From Adiantum capillus-veneris (taxonomy: Eukaryota; Streptophyta; Polypodiopsida; Polypodiales; Pteridaceae), in NCBI GenBank assembly GCA_014529385.2, contig CM043962.1:45451598-45515597 (forward strand): a stretch of DNA of 64,000 nucleotides. Direction: 5' to 3'. The notes beneath the pieces were generated by a model. It ran no database searches, had not been told where the DNA came from, and saw only the letters and a list, made by a program, of their open reading frames with translations. The translations under genes and the position numbers were made by a program. Below, piece after piece: positions 10,280-22,020 of this stretch; position 1 is the first letter of the stretch; each line of letters opens with the position of its first letter.

Positions 10280-11960
10280 AAACGCATAAAAAACTTTTTG
10301 TGCAGGTTTCCTTAAATTTGATGTCTCAAATGTGGCATTCAAATCAGTCTTAAATTCAGCAAAATGGGTCTCATCCAAATCCGTAAGCAGTAAATTCATC
10401 CACATATACAACAACGATATGGTATACATTAGCCGCACATTTTACGTACAAAGTGGTCTTAATTGGACTATTTTGAAAGCCACATTAAGTCAAACCATTA
10501 TCCACCTTATCATACCAAGCATGAAGAGATTGCTTTAAACCATATAAAGCTTTATTACATTTGTAAACTTTCTTTTGTTCTCCTTTCTTGACTCGACCAC
10601 GAGGCTATATTGTATATGCATCCTCATACGAGCCACCATTCAAGACAACAGTTTTAATATTTAAATGATGTACATCCCATCCAAAATAAGTTGGCAACAC
10701 AAATGAAATGAATGGTAGTCATACGACAAGTGGAAGAAAGAGTTTCTTCATAATCAATGCCCTTTTTTCGAGCATATCCTTTTGCAACAAGCCTTGCCTT
10801 GTATCAATCAATGCTACCATCAAGCTTACGTTTTAGCTTATCACCCACTTTGTACCAATGGCCTTCTTGCTAGGATGCAAGTCACATAAAGACCACGTTT
10901 GTTCTTCACAAGTGCATCATATTCATTTGCATAGAAGACATGCAAATTCTTGAATTTTGTGCTTCATCAAATGTAAGAGGTTCCTCCTCGTCACACATAC
11001 TTGAATCAACCAATGAATAACAATCTAATGCACAAGAAGCATGATGAGAACTTGAACAAGTATGACTAGAAAAAGCTGCATTCAATTTACTATCATGTAG
11101 AGTATGCACCAACCATTTTGGCATACCTCTAGCTTCCTCGTTTTTATCCTTGTCCTCATCAAGTGCATCATTTACATTTGCATCAAAAATTGGATGATTT
11201 GTGAAATCACTTACAACCTGCATAGGCAAAAAATTTGCTTCATTTGGACTTACGTTTGTATTTTCACCATTGAAGAGAGGCAAAAAGGTATCAAAAATGT
11301 CTTGTGAGCTTACGCGTATCATTTAGTACATGTCAACAAGGGCTAAATTGCATCTTTTTCAAAAACTAAATTTTGAGAAGTGAAGATACATTTCAAATGT
11401 GGATGATATAAGCCCTAACTCTTACTCTCAACACTATAACCAACAAAGATGCATTTGACATCCATATAATGAAATATTGATGCCACAATAGTATCACTTG
11501 GACTAAGACCGAGAACATTATATACCTGTCATCCACAAAATTTGCAAAACCAAGTTAGCTAATGCAAAAATAAACTACATATTCTTCTTGATGTCAAGCA
11601 CAAAAGGTACATTAGAAAGTGTGAAGGAACTACCATTGACTATAGAGAGCATAATCGTTCCAACTTCTTAACCAGATAAGAGGCATTGACTATAGAGAGC
11701 ACAATCTTTCCAACTTCTTAACCATATAAGAGGCATTGCTGGCATGTGATAGTATTTCAATTAGGGGCAACATCAAGAGAAGTGAATAAGTCACGCGTGA
11801 ATCTACAGCCTGAGTTATGTATGCATCATGGATAGAAGGGTCATATTGACATTGGGGTAAAGAGCCACAATGGCCATCCCCTAATGATTAACACTGCACA
11901 CTAACATTACCCTATCTTTCATTCTCCTTCTCATCGAATAAGGAACAATCACACATAGAC
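10280..11960 (-). pseudogene. Copia pol fragment: integrase end to reverse transcriptase
   Basis: On the minus strand, from high to low coordinate: KCIFVGYSVE (about 11440, post-integrase), a 138-residue frame (10906-11322) with ARGMPKWLVHTL and EEPLTFDEAQ, then RT pieces such as ARKKGIDYEETLSSTCRMTT (about 10750) and YxKVDN and VYVDE-like stretches down to 10300. The plus-strand copia at 15.7-25.8 kb is the same family (shared KCIFVGYSVE and MPKWLVHTL). Many stops. Confidence 0.75.
11635..11734. repeat. 50-bp tandem duplication
   Basis: The unit beginning ATTGACTATAGAGAGCA is present twice head to tail (11635-11684 and 11685-11734) with three differences, inside the copia fragment. Confidence 0.9.
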
Positions 11961-12640
11961 TCATTGTGTACTTCCACCACTTAGTCTCCTCTCTCCTCCT
12001 AAGACACATGCATCCGTGTGCGCATACTCGTCAACTAGTATTGAAGTTTGGGGGCATGGGCATCTCCTTGTGTGTGCATCGTCTTTGAAGTGAGCCTAAG
12101 GTTTTATAGATTAAGGTTTTCACATTAAGCAGTGTACAGAAGGAATCTTAGAGCAGTAGGTGGAGCTAATGAGAGAGAGGACCTAAAAGTACACAACTCA
12201 AAGGTGTGCATAGTCAAAGGAAGCAAGCTTTGGGAAAATTGTGCTACAAACTTAGAGTAGTGTAGGTGCTTGGGATATTTAAACAGAAGGTAGAGTTGGA
12301 AATTAACAACACAACTGGAAATTAAAGTACATGAGGTTCACGGAGGACTTGGAGCTCAACAAGGGAGTGTGAGAGTGAGCTTAGGCTCTCTCATGGGCAC
12401 TTATACACAACTACTTTTGGAATTAGGGTTGCAAGGAAACACACACAACTTGGAGAAGATGAAGGAAGCTCAAGGCACACATAGAGAGTGTGTCACTTAG
12501 TGTGCAATGGAAAGATAGATAGCCCTAGAGTGATGGGCGCATATACAATGCACGCGGGAAAAAACCTCCTAAAGAGGGAAAAAATGCCTCGGCGGTCCTA
12601 GTGTGTTCACACACATCACTACCACACGTATATGGTAACA
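11961..12640 (-). repeat. Probable 3' LTR of a copia element
   Basis: A polypurine tract (minus strand CCATGGGGGATT, 12641-12652) sits just after the copia RNase H frame and is followed on the element strand by TGTTACCATATACG. An LTR therefore begins at 12640 and runs to lower coordinates. Its far end is not resolved and no partner LTR is in the window. Confidence 0.45.
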
Positions 12641-12715
12641 AATCCCCCATGGAGTAATGTGGTGAACGAGAGCTGGCACATGAGTAAAGGGAAGTTCCAG
12701 GCCCTAAGGTCATGA

Positions 12716-13010
12716 TCAGTCCACAAAGGGGAGTAAGCCCAAATCGTTGCAGAAAGCTTCGAGCTTCTCATGAGACACTGCCTTTGTGAAAAGATCTGCA
12801 AGGTTGTCCTGCATTAGCACATAAGCCAAGCTGATCTCTCCTGCTGAGAGCCTCTCCCTCATATAGTGGTAATGCACCTCAATGTGCTTTTGTGTGAGCA
12901 TGAAAAACTGGGTTCCTTGCAACTGCCAATTCGCTCTAACTATCAATGTAGATAGTGTTGGCAGTGTCCTGTCCAACACCCAAATCAGTCATAAGGCGTC
13001 TGAGCCATAC
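12716..13010 (-). pseudogene. Copia RNase H C-terminal fragment
   Basis: The frame contains KHIEVHYHYMRERLSAGEIS and DNLADLFTKAVSHEKLEAF, the end of copia RNase H. Upstream it is degraded and runs into a truncated gypsy LTR at about 13025. It is not collinear with the copia at 10.3-11.9 kb, so it belongs to a separate insertion. Confidence 0.8.
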
Positions 13011-13024
13011 ACACTGAACTGTAG

Positions 13025-13160
13025 CTATGAAGACTGTTGAAAGGGCGGTGGTAATGCGTGTGCTAGTCTCCACCCAACCGTGCTATCTTATAGCCTCCCC
13101 CTAGTGTACACACTGTTCGGCCGTGCCGATGGCCTTGCCCATAGGACCCATGTCCTTACA
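13025..13160 (-). repeat. Truncated 3' LTR start of the 13-15.7 kb gypsy
   Basis: The minus strand reads CCAAGAGGGGGTAA followed by TGTAAGGACATGG, i.e. a polypurine tract then a TG LTR start at 13160. Only about 135 bp remain before copia sequence begins. Confidence 0.5.
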
Positions 13161-13582
13161 TTACCCCCTCTTGGAGAATCGTTTTTGTCCTCAAAAACGA
13201 ACGTAGGAAAACGTTTCTTAAGTGCGGAGACATTCTCCCATGTAGAACCTTCTTCAGGTCTATCTAGCCATTTTACCAACACCTATCATCTGACATGATG
13301 TCTGGTGCGAAGCTCATGAGAATCCAAAATCTTTTTGAGCTCATGAAGAATGCTTGGCGATTTGATAAGGTCAACTAACACACCTGTGACAATGACGTTA
13401 TCATTTTGTCCTAGCTGTTTTCGTAAACGGCTAACATGAAAAATAGGATGAACTCGTGAGTGTTCTGAGAGAGCTAACTTATAGGCCACTTGACCTATAC
13501 GTTTGAGAATGGTAAACGATCCACAATAGCGTGGTGAAAGTTTAACAACTTTTTCCATCTTCAGACTTTCTGAATGCTTCAA
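13088..13582 (-). pseudogene. Gypsy integrase C-terminus with chromodomain-like end
   Basis: Two frames: 13286-13582 has KLSPRYCGSFTILKRIGQVA and HPIFHVSRLRK (GPY/F-type integrase tail), and 13088-13282 has VKWLDRPEEGSTWENVSALK (chromodomain strand/helix pattern). They are separated by one stop. The order marks the element as a chromovirus-type Ty3/gypsy. It is the 3' end of the pol remnant at 13.1-15.7 kb. Confidence 0.8.
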
Positions 13583-13700
13583 AACTTTGAGGAAAACCTT
13601 GTCTCCTTCTTCGAAAGTAGCAAGACGACGATGCTCATCTGCATACTTCTTATATCAATCTTGAGCTTGCTTAACATTTTGTCAAGCCTAAACTCTGTAG

Positions 13701-14648
13701 TCACATGCTTTGAACTAATATAAGCAAATTCCAATATAGGTAAGTAGTCTTCCCAATTGGTTTCTTCTTGCTAACATACGCTCGTAGCATATTCTCTAGC
13801 ACTTGATTAACTCTTTCTGTTTGACCATCCGTTTCTGGATGATCAGCCGTACTTAGATTAAGTTTAGTTTCCAACTTTTGGAACACAGCTCTCTAGAAGT
13901 GATTATCAAACTTTTGATCTCTTTCACTAATGATACTGGCTGGAAGATCGTAGAGTTTATATATATGCTCTGCAAATAGCCGTGCTAATTCCGGTGTCTT
14001 AACCATAGTCTTAGTGGGAATGAATCGACCCATCTTTATGAGACGGTCTACAATTACCCAAATGGCATCATGGCCACGATTTGTAGTAGGTAGTCCTACT
14101 ACGAAATCCATAGAGATACTCTCCCACTTACCTTGTGGAATCTCTAAAGGATGTAAAAGGCCACATACTTTGAGGTGCTCTACCTTATTAACTTGGCACT
14201 GTTGGCAATTTAGTACGTACTCTTGAACATCATGATGTAATCCCTGCCAATAAAATTGCCATAGAACTAAGGCATACGTCTTACGAATACCTGAATGACC
14301 AGCACTTGGACTATTGTGACACTCAAATAATATTTGGCACATAATGTCTGAGTCCTTTGGCACACATACTCTACCTTTGTGGAGTAAGTAGCCATTATCA
14401 ATGGAAAAATTCTTCCATCTCTTGAGCTCTTCCTGAGTAGGGGTGGAGCTCCGTGTGTTGGAGTTTCTATCTGCGCGTGTAGAGACATGTTGTTCTGGCT
14501 GTTCAATGACATGTGAGTGTGAGGGATCCCTTTTTAAAATTGCACTCCACACTTTAGCATATGATTGATCTTGTGCACACTTGCCACGTAATGACTCCAA
14601 AAATCCACTCTTTAGTTCCGTGAAAGTAAGTGAATTAATCTGAGGCAT
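13701..14648 (-). pseudogene. Gypsy integrase
   Basis: The frame 13893-14648 carries the zinc-binding HHCC region (ECHNSPSAGHSG then NCQQCQ), the catalytic core SMDFVVGLP (first Asp) and IISERDQKF (second Asp). After an in-frame stop, 13701-13886 supplies [10 protein letters not shown] with the catalytic Glu. It joins retroelement DNA to the host chromosome. The stop between the two frames and the lost 5' end make this copy dead. Confidence 0.85.
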
Positions 14649-14723
14649 CCGACTTAGTGCATCCGCTACTACATTATATCTCCCCTTGCGATATTGTAGC
14701 TTACAATCATAATCTTGAAGGAT

Positions 14724-14990
14724 TTATGCCCATCTCGCTTTACGGCCCTTCAAGTCTGTTTGAATAGTAAACCATTTGATACTCTCATGGTCAAAAACTA
14801 CTTCAAACTCGGCACCATATAAATAGTGTCGCCACTTTCGTAAAGCGTGAATTATGGCATAGAGCTCTCTCTCATAAACAAAATAATTTTTTTGAGCTCT
14901 ATCTAACTTTTTACTTTCAAAGGATATAGGTCTTCCCTCCTGGAGAAGTACCGCACCAATGACTTTATCACTAGCATCAGTCTTTACCAC
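14724..14990 (-). pseudogene. Gypsy RT end and RNase H
   Basis: Reads VKTDASDKVIGAVLLQEGRP, then FVYERELYAIIHALRKWRHY and FEVVFDHESIKWF, the standard gypsy RNase H start (TDAS, ELxAI, DHxSI). It ends in a stop shortly after KARWA, where the frame would normally continue. Confidence 0.85.
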
Positions 14991-15222
14991 AAACGGCTTA
15001 AGTGGGTCGATGATTGCTAGGATGGGAGCAGTGGCTATAGCTACCTTGAGCTGTTCAAAACTACGTTTTTGGGCTTCTTCCCAAGAAAAGGTCTTACCTT
15101 TTGCTTTTAAGTTGATCCATCATAGGAACAATGATTTTGGCATAGTCACGGATATACTGTCGATAAAATCCAGCCATGCCTAAAAATATTCGAAGCTCCT
15201 CAACCGTGTTGGGATGTGGCCA

Positions 15223-15705
15223 TCAAAGAATGGCAGCGACCTTGTCAGTGTCCATCTTGATGCCAGAATAAAAGATCACATGACTGAGGTAATGTATCTC
15301 TATTTTAAAGAAATTGCACTTGCTTTGCTTAGCATACAGTGCGTGAGCTCGTAGCTGTTCGAAGGCTAATTGTAAGTGTTCTATGTGTTCATCTTCAGTC
15401 TTACTATAAATGAGAATGTCATCAAGGAAAACCACAACAAATTTTTCAAGATATGGACGTAAGACACTATCCATGAGTGTCATAAATGTAGTTGGAGCAT
15501 TGGTTAGACCAAAAGGAATAACCAAAAATTCAAAATGCCCGAATTGTGTTCTAAAGGCAGTTTGGAGATATCTTGTAAAAGGATAAGTGGTATCCTGAAC
15601 GAAGATCTATGTTTGTATAGTATCTTGCCCCATGGAGTTGATCAAACAACTCATCCACTTGAGGTAGAGGATACTTGTTCTTGATGGTTATCGCATTTAA
15701 TCCGT
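15223..15705 (-). pseudogene. Gypsy reverse transcriptase core
   Basis: The frame 15223-15525 has [18 protein letters not shown] and VVFLDDILIYSKT, with FLDD at the catalytic YxDD position. Degraded upstream sequence to 15705 reads [13 protein letters not shown] and [12 protein letters not shown]. At 15705 the pol is cut by plus-strand copia sequence, so protease and gag are absent. Confidence 0.85.
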
Positions 15706-15707
15706 TC

Positions 15708-16403
15708 TGATCGAGGGGGGGAGTATATGTTTCATGAATTTAATGCATTTCTGACTAGTTGTGGGATAAAGCACCAATGTAAAATGCAGTATACACCTCA
15801 GCAAAATGGTGTTGCTGACATGTCACTTACAAAAATGGCATGATGTATGGTCAAAAGTCATTCTTTGTTGCATTCATTTTGGCTTGAGACCATCACATGT
15901 GCCACTTATGTACTTAGCAGGTGTCCTACAAAAGCTTTGCAGTCTATGAATACATATGAAGCATGGCATGATAGAAAGCCTTCTATTGAGCACATACATG
16001 TTTTTGATTGTTTGGCTTATGCTTTGGTGCCACAAACACATTGTAGAAAATTGGATGATAAGGTTGTCAAATGCATTTTTGTTGGTTATAGTGTTGAAAG
16101 AAAACGTTACAGGTTGTAGCATCTGCAAACAAAGGGTATCTTGGTTTCACAGATGTGTTTGTGGAAGATTCTATTCAACCCTTGCTGTCATGTGCTAGAG
16201 ATATTAATGTAAGCTCACATGACATTTATGACACTTTGCTGCCTCTTTCCAATGGTGGTGTAAGTTTGAATGTAAATTCAAATGAGGCAAATATACAGCC
16301 TATGAGGGTTTTTGAAAATATTACAGATCAGCCTATTATTGATGCAGATATACACGATGTACTTTATGTGGAAAGGGCTGAAAGAATCAGTAGGCTAGAG
16401 GTA
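15708..16403 (+). pseudogene. Copia integrase end (left part of a split copia)
   Basis: Starts abruptly inside the integrase core with [14 protein letters not shown] and MQYTPQQNGVAD, then FWLETITCATYVLSRCPTKA and KCIFVGYSVE, followed by a linker frame (16155-16403). The reading is cut at 16403 by the gypsy element at 16404-24718 and resumes at 24724 with MPKWLVHTL. A stop within the core (near 15840) shows it was already decayed. Confidence 0.8.
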
Positions 16404-18126
16404 TGTCATAAAAACTAATATCTAACCAACCCAAATGATTTTCTCATATTAAACTGATCACTTAATGTGGGAGAATAAACGGGAACAAGGGTTAAGATAT
16501 AGACATGTGATTTTAGATTTATCTCAACACGGGGCCATTGGTAAAGGGGCCCAAATGAGAGATGATCTATCAAAGAGAAAGGCTAACCAATGGAGCATAA
16601 GACCTTAGGGTTAGTTTCATTGAAGAACTCCAATAATATGTGTAAAAGTCCTTTGACCTTAGGTGACCTTAGGTAAGCTAGGGCTGAGCTTGAGGCTCTT
16701 GAGGCGCGGGAACCCAACCCAGCTCGAGGTTCTTGTCCTGCTTCTCATGCTTGATGACTACGGTGCTTGAGGTGATTGATGATTGAGGTGCTTGAGATGC
16801 TTGAGGTGTTTAATGATTGAGATGCTTGAGGTGCTTGACATGCTTGAGATGTTAGGGTTGCACTTGAGGTGAGAACCCAGCCCAAGCTTAAAGTGCTTAA
16901 GGGCCAAGCTTGTGGTGGGAACTGGGCCTATGCATGAGGGGTTGAGGTGTCAAAAAGTCAAAGATTCAATCCCTACAAGGAGGGGGCGAGCCCTACATGA
17001 GGGGGGATGAGAGAGAACACCCACACACTCACACAAGGCATGCATAGTACAAAGAAAGCAAAAGGGACACTTTTCAAGTTCCTCCTCATGTTGCCCTCAT
17101 GGTGTGCCTAAAGCCTATTGGTTGGCCACCCAAGGGGTCCAATGATAATTTAGGGGATTTAATTAATTGATTTTGCATTTATCAAGTCCTCTCTCTCAAA
17201 GGGGAAAGGGGGACACTTGTCTCAAGGCTACCCTTACTGCTTGTACGGCCTCCTAGGAGCTTATGATTGGCTAGCCCTGGAGGGGTCCAATGAGCTTCAA
17301 GCATGAGCTACAAGGGGGGGTCGACCCAAGCAAGCTAGGGGTCTGCTTAGGGGGTATACTCACCCACACACACTCACAAACACTCTCATTGTGTGCTAGG
17401 CAAGGGGCAAGAGCTCCATCTCCTTCTCCAAGCTCCTTGAGAAGTTGAGAGCCTACACCAACACTCTTGGCTATGGAATGCAAATCCAACCAAGAGCTAT
17501 GAGCTATGCCTCAATGCTTACGCTTTCCATCTTCTCCATCTTCATTACTATGCTATTATGTATGCTAAGCAAGAAGAGTGATGATAAGTGAGGAATTATT
17601 TCTTTCTCCTATGGAATACTTCTTCTTCCTCTTCCCTACCCTCATTCCCTGCTAGCTCTCTTCACCTTCGAAGGTGTTTGAGGTCTTGGGACTGAGGCTT
17701 GGGATATTTAATGCTTTCCACAAAGTGCATGTTATGCTTATTGAAAGAAGGCTAATGGTTTATTGCAAGTAGATTAGTTACTTAATGCAAGTAGATTAAT
17801 TGTATTGCAAGGTAGATTAATTGTTGCTTTAGGCACAAGTTGATGCATAAAAGTATACATCCTCATGCACTCAAATGATTTAGGGAACACAAAGACAAAT
17901 GATGTTCACGAGTTCTTGATTGTTTTCAAGCTAAGATTGATTGTTGATATTATGCAAAAGCTTGGTGTATGAAGCTTCCATCTCCATACTGCCAAAGAGG
18001 TCTCAAGGAACACAAAGATTGTATTGTATGAAGTCTCTCTTAATGAGAGAATCTATAATACAAATGCCTTTTGGAGGGGGGACCGGCTCCATATAAATCC
18101 GGTCCTCAACTGTTATCATATTCTCT

Positions 18127-18189
<63 letters not shown>

Positions 18190-18332
18190 AAGGTATTGCT
18201 CATGCCTAGTTAATTAAGTGTTATGATTAAGTTGCTACTACCAATTAAGTTCACCATCTATGCTCTCAAAGTTGCTCACTCTAATTCTCTTAATTCCACT
18301 ATTCTCTAAGTTCATAGGCCATTCCCATTACA
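16404..18332 (+). repeat. 5' LTR (1929 bp)
   Basis: Begins TGTCATAAAAACTAATATC and ends CCATTACA directly before TTGGTATCAGAGC. It contains a GAGGTGCTTGA-type minisatellite (about 16750-16850) and a (CT)n run at 18131-18186. Open frames inside (e.g. 17271-17489) are mirrored in the other LTR and are not genes. Confidence 0.92.
18131..18186. repeat. (CT)n microsatellite inside 5' LTR
   Basis: About 28 CT units, 146 bp before the LTR end. The 3' LTR carries its own run at the same place. Confidence 0.95.
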
Positions 18333-18333
18333 T

Positions 18334-18345
18334 TGGTATCAGAGC
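18334..18345 (+). promoter_or_regulatory. Primer-binding site of the 16.4-24.7 kb gypsy
   Basis: TGGTATCAGAGC, complementary to initiator Met-tRNA, one base after the LTR end. Confidence 0.88.
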
Positions 18346-18746
18346 ATTTGGTTTCTCTTTTCTTGCTTAAGAAGAGAGGTCCTTAAGTAGCCTATGAATG
18401 TTTGATGTTGTTAATTATATTAGGGTAAGTGGAAATGGGATCTATTATCGGTTTTGTTGAGCCCACTATGTGGGATATGGTGCACACCTCGGGAGCTTTG
18501 GACTTAATAATGGAGTCTTTTTAGACTTGCCTACGGCTTTACCATTATTGAGCCATAAGAAGTCTGAAAGGAGCTAACCCTCAGCAACTCTGCTATGTTA
18601 GACCTACTCCTCTACTCTCTATAATTAACCACTTTGAGCCATGGGTGTAGATACTTAAGAGCCGATTTTCAAAGGCTAAGAGGAGTGGCAACTAAGGTTT
18701 TGAATTGCCAAATCATACACTAAGTACATACATAAATTTTGTTAAC

Positions 18747-19034
18747 ATGGCTGACAATAATCAAGAGAGTAGAACGAGTATTGATAACTTTGATTTTGCA
18801 TATGAAGGTGCTAATGATGATGCTCCCATGTTTATCAAGTGTCTTGTTTCTAAGATGCAACAAGCTATGGGAAACCCAGCCCTACAAGGTGAAGTTTTCC
18901 AACAACTTCATAGTTATGGGATTCTCCAAACTACCCCAAAAGAGAGAGCACCTGAGAAGTCTCTTCAAGAGATTTCCAAGAGAGGGCTCTCTACGGTGAG
19001 AGAAGAGGAGAACCCATATGAAACGCTTAAATGA
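18747..19034 (+). CDS. Gypsy gag N-terminal part
   Basis: A frame from MADNNQESRTSIDNFDFAY to NPYETLK, 95 residues, the first ATG after the PBS with a gag-like composition. The region KCLVSKMQQAMGNPALQ resembles the N-terminal helix of gag in the chromovirus at 51 kb (MDMFQQLANNPRMQ). A stop at 19032-19034 and a frame change separate it from the main gag frame. Confidence 0.6.
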   Translation: MADNNQESRTSIDNFDFAYEGANDDAPMFIKCLVSKMQQAMGNPALQGEVFQQLHSYGILQTTPKERAPEKSLQEISKRGLSTVREEENPYETLK

Positions 19035-19113
19035 TTACTAGTGGGCTTACCTCCATCCAAGAAGAAATGTGAAGTCTCTACTATAGAGCCTTCCCCAAGA
19101 GAAGGAGAAAGAA

Positions 19114-20181
19114 GTGAGTCTCCCAATACTTCTGAAGATGTGGCTCCAAGAACAGCCTCAACGATCTCCAACTCCCCCCAAGAGAGAAAGATTGCCGGAA
19201 AGTCCTCCTCGTTATCACAAAAAAGAAGACAGGTACCAAAAGAAGGAAAAGGAAATAAATAGGTCACCCTCTTCTCCATGTTCATCACCTTCCTCATATT
19301 CCAATGAAGGTAGCGGCTCTTCTCTCAAAGAGCCCAAAAGGAAAGGCCATCGCAAGTCCTATCCGGTATGGAGAAGGTCCAAGAAGCTGAAGAAGTTCAA
19401 GGAGGGAGGAAAGGACACCACTTTTCTTACCTATGATGGCACCTTTGGTGCTACGGACAAGATCTTGGCCTTCATCCAACAGTTTGATGTGGCCTTTGGT
19501 GATGAGGACTTCATGGAGTCCTCTACACTACGTCAGGTATCTATGCATTTTCAGAGCTCCGCTCGTCAATGGTGGGCTAGCCTACGAGCCCAAAGGAAAG
19601 CTCCAAGGACATGGAAGGCTTTAAGAGCCTCCATCATGAAACAATTTCTGGCAAGCAACACTAAAGACAATGTCCTCACAGAATGGCAAAGCTTGAAACT
19701 CTCTCCCTACGAGTCTATCCAAAATTATGTAGATAAGTTTTGGGATTTACTTCTCAAAGCCAGTGTCTACAAAAAGATAGGCTTTGAGGAGCAAAAGCAA
19801 CAATTTTGTGCGGGTCTTTTTGACGAGATGGCAGAGTATATTAACTCACAAAGGCCTAATGCCATATCGGCGGTCATACACCATACTATGGTCGCCTCTC
19901 AAATCAATTTCCAGCAAGGGGTTAAGAGAAACTCTAAGCCCATGGAAGTGAAGGATCAAAATGAGCCTAGAGGAAGGAATAATGCTCAAACTTCCTCCAA
20001 AGGCAACTCTAGCAACACTGATAACAACGCTAAGGAGAAAGGAGTCTACAAAGGTAAGAATAGACTCTCTCCAACAGAGCTAGAGTGTTATCGTAAGGAT
20101 AACAAATGCTACAAGTGTGGACAGCAAGGGCATGTCCATCGTGCTTGTCCCCAAATAAATGCACGCAATAATCCGCCTTGA
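19114..20181 (+). CDS. Gypsy gag (capsid and zinc knuckle)
   Basis: A 355-residue frame. After a charged, Pro/Ser-rich start comes the retrotransposon gag domain: FLTYDGTFGATDKILAFIQQ, RQWWASLRAQ, LTEWQSLKLSPYESIQNYVD (about residues 105-260). Near the end is a CCHC knuckle CYKCGQQGHVHRAC. Gag forms the virus-like particle and packages RNA. The first codons (up to about residue 50) overlap another frame, so the listed ATG is unlikely to be the original start. The original protein probably began at 18747 and was broken by a frameshift near 19030-19110. Confidence 0.85.
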   Translation: MSLPILLKMWLQEQPQRSPTPPKRERLPESPPRYHKKEDRYQKKEKEINRSPSSPCSSPSSYSNEGSGSSLKEPKRKGHRKSYPVWRRSKKLKKFKEGGKDTTFLTYDGTFGATDKILAFIQQFDVAFGDEDFMESSTLRQVSMHFQSSARQWWASLRAQRKAPRTWKALRASIMKQFLASNTKDNVLTEWQSLKLSPYESIQNYVDKFWDLLLKASVYKKIGFEEQKQQFCAGLFDEMAEYINSQRPNAISAVIHHTMVASQINFQQGVKRNSKPMEVKDQNEPRGRNNAQTSSKGNSSNTDNNAKEKGVYKGKNRLSPTELECYRKDNKCYKCGQQGHVHRACPQINARNNPP

Positions 20182-20251
20182 GTTTCTTGCTGGAAACTCC
20201 AAAAGAGGATGGTCATAGCAAAAGGCTTTTGTTTTTCCTAAGCTAGGAGAT

Positions 20252-22020
20252 ATGTACATACATGTTTATGAGTCGGGTAGCATCCTATACCATGTAAATA
20301 TGCATGCTTTTCGTAAGTTAATAAAAATCTATATATTCATATACATGATTTTTGTTGAAAAGTCTGTAAATGAATTCAATGTTTCAACCAATAACAATAA
20401 AAAAAAAGACGGGAATCAAGAGGAATTAGAATTTTCTACATTCCTAAATGGATTCCAAAATGTTTTTATTGATGATTCCCCCGTGAGCTATCTCCACAAT
20501 GAGGGGACAATGACCATGCAATGGAGATTTTACCATGAAGCTCACTGCCTAAGCCTCCTTATTGAGCTTTATAAGCTCCACAAGAGGAGTTCAAAAGGCA
20601 ATAGCATGAACTGGTAAGTTTTGAGAGAGATTAGGCTTTCTTCTAACCAAAAGAAAAGTGGATTTTTTTTAAAGAGATTCAATAATTAGGTCACATTATC
20701 TCTAAAGGTGGTACTTGTATGGAACCACAAAAGGTAGAGGTAATAAAAAGATGGCCTAATCCAAGGAGTCTACATGAGTTGCGAAGCTCTAAAGGTATGA
20801 GTGCATACTAGAGATGCTTCATAGGAAAAATTCATGCTTATAGCAGGTCCAATACATGACTTAACAAAAAAGAACGTTAAGTGTACATGGACTACAAAGA
20901 GAGAAAAATACTTTTGAAAAGTTCAAAGAGAAACTTATCTCTCAACTTATGCTTACACTACGGGATCTCTCAAAGCTATTTGAGGTCCAATGTAATTCCT
21001 GGATGCATGCCTTCAAGCAAAAATTTGCTTCAAGAAGGGAATACCATAGAATACAAGATTCAAAGACTCAAATCCAATGAGCGAATGCTGGACATATACA
21101 AAAGGAACTACGAGTTGTTTTACATGCCGTTGACACATGGAAGTACTTCTTGCGGACTCCATCTATGATACAAACCAAGCTCTTCGACAATCAAATGAGG
21201 TGGGCAAATTTCTTTTTGCAATTTAAATTTTACATTGCTCACATTGCTGGCAAGCACAAACATGTAGCCGATGCACTTTCCCGATGTCCAAGGGTAGATA
21301 GGATATCAATAGCAACTTACAATGAACTATGTTTTATGATAGTTGAATATGCTTCTAACCCAAGCTTTAGGGATATAATAATAGCCTTTACAAATGGAAG
21401 AAAAAGAACCACTCACATTAGAGGATGGTTATGTTCCATACCTCAATAGGCTATATCTTCCTCACTTCCCATGCTCCTCCCATATGCGGGGCAAAGAGGA
21501 ATCCGAATTTATTCTTTTAGGAATAAAAGAATACTTGTATTGGCTTACCAAGAAACAAGAATATACAAGAGTATGTTTCAAAATGTATGGTATACCAAAA
21601 GATGAAGTATGATAGAAGGACCATGGCTTGCCAACATCTAATTGTGTCGGATAGAAATCCTACCATGACCACTAATTTCTGATAGATTCTCTATCAGAAC
21701 TAGAGTAACCCTCTTATGTTGTCCTACTATTCCAACGGATGGCCAAAAGGAAAATCACAAAACTAATGATCCTTGATCTACTAAAAGCTTGTGATTCGAG
21801 GTAGATCAATGCTCAAAATGGGAGAAGTACTTACCCTAACAACAGTATGTCTCTAATAACATGAACATACTTCTAAGGGGAAAGTACCTTTTGAGGCTAA
21901 AGACGGAAGATCTAAACGTCCCTTGTAGCTTAAGGTACCTGGGAAGATCTTCATTGAAAAGGAGTATAGACGAGATCAAAACGAATCTTTTTAGAAGATT
22001 AAACAGGCTATATTCATCTA
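20252..22020 (+). pseudogene. Gypsy pol remnants (RT end, RNase H, integrase)
   Basis: Pieces in order: EFSTFLNGFQNVFIDDSP (about 20430, the pre-RT segment equivalent to [16 protein letters not shown] at 48.9 kb), GFFLKxI then KVEVIKRWPNPRSLHEL (20660-20790, end of the RT thumb), MRWANFFLQFKFYIAHIAGK and HVADALSRCPR (21190-21290, RNase H end), an integrase zinc region near 21420-21600, and SDRNPTMTTNF and PTDGQKEN (21640-21760, catalytic core). The whole RT palm with its YxDD is absent between the first two pieces. Confidence 0.75.

Noticed and set aside
17271-17489. 72-codon minus-strand ORF, also present at 23653-23871
   Set aside because: Present in both LTRs of the same element, so it is duplicated with the LTR; no motif and no sign of coding constraint.
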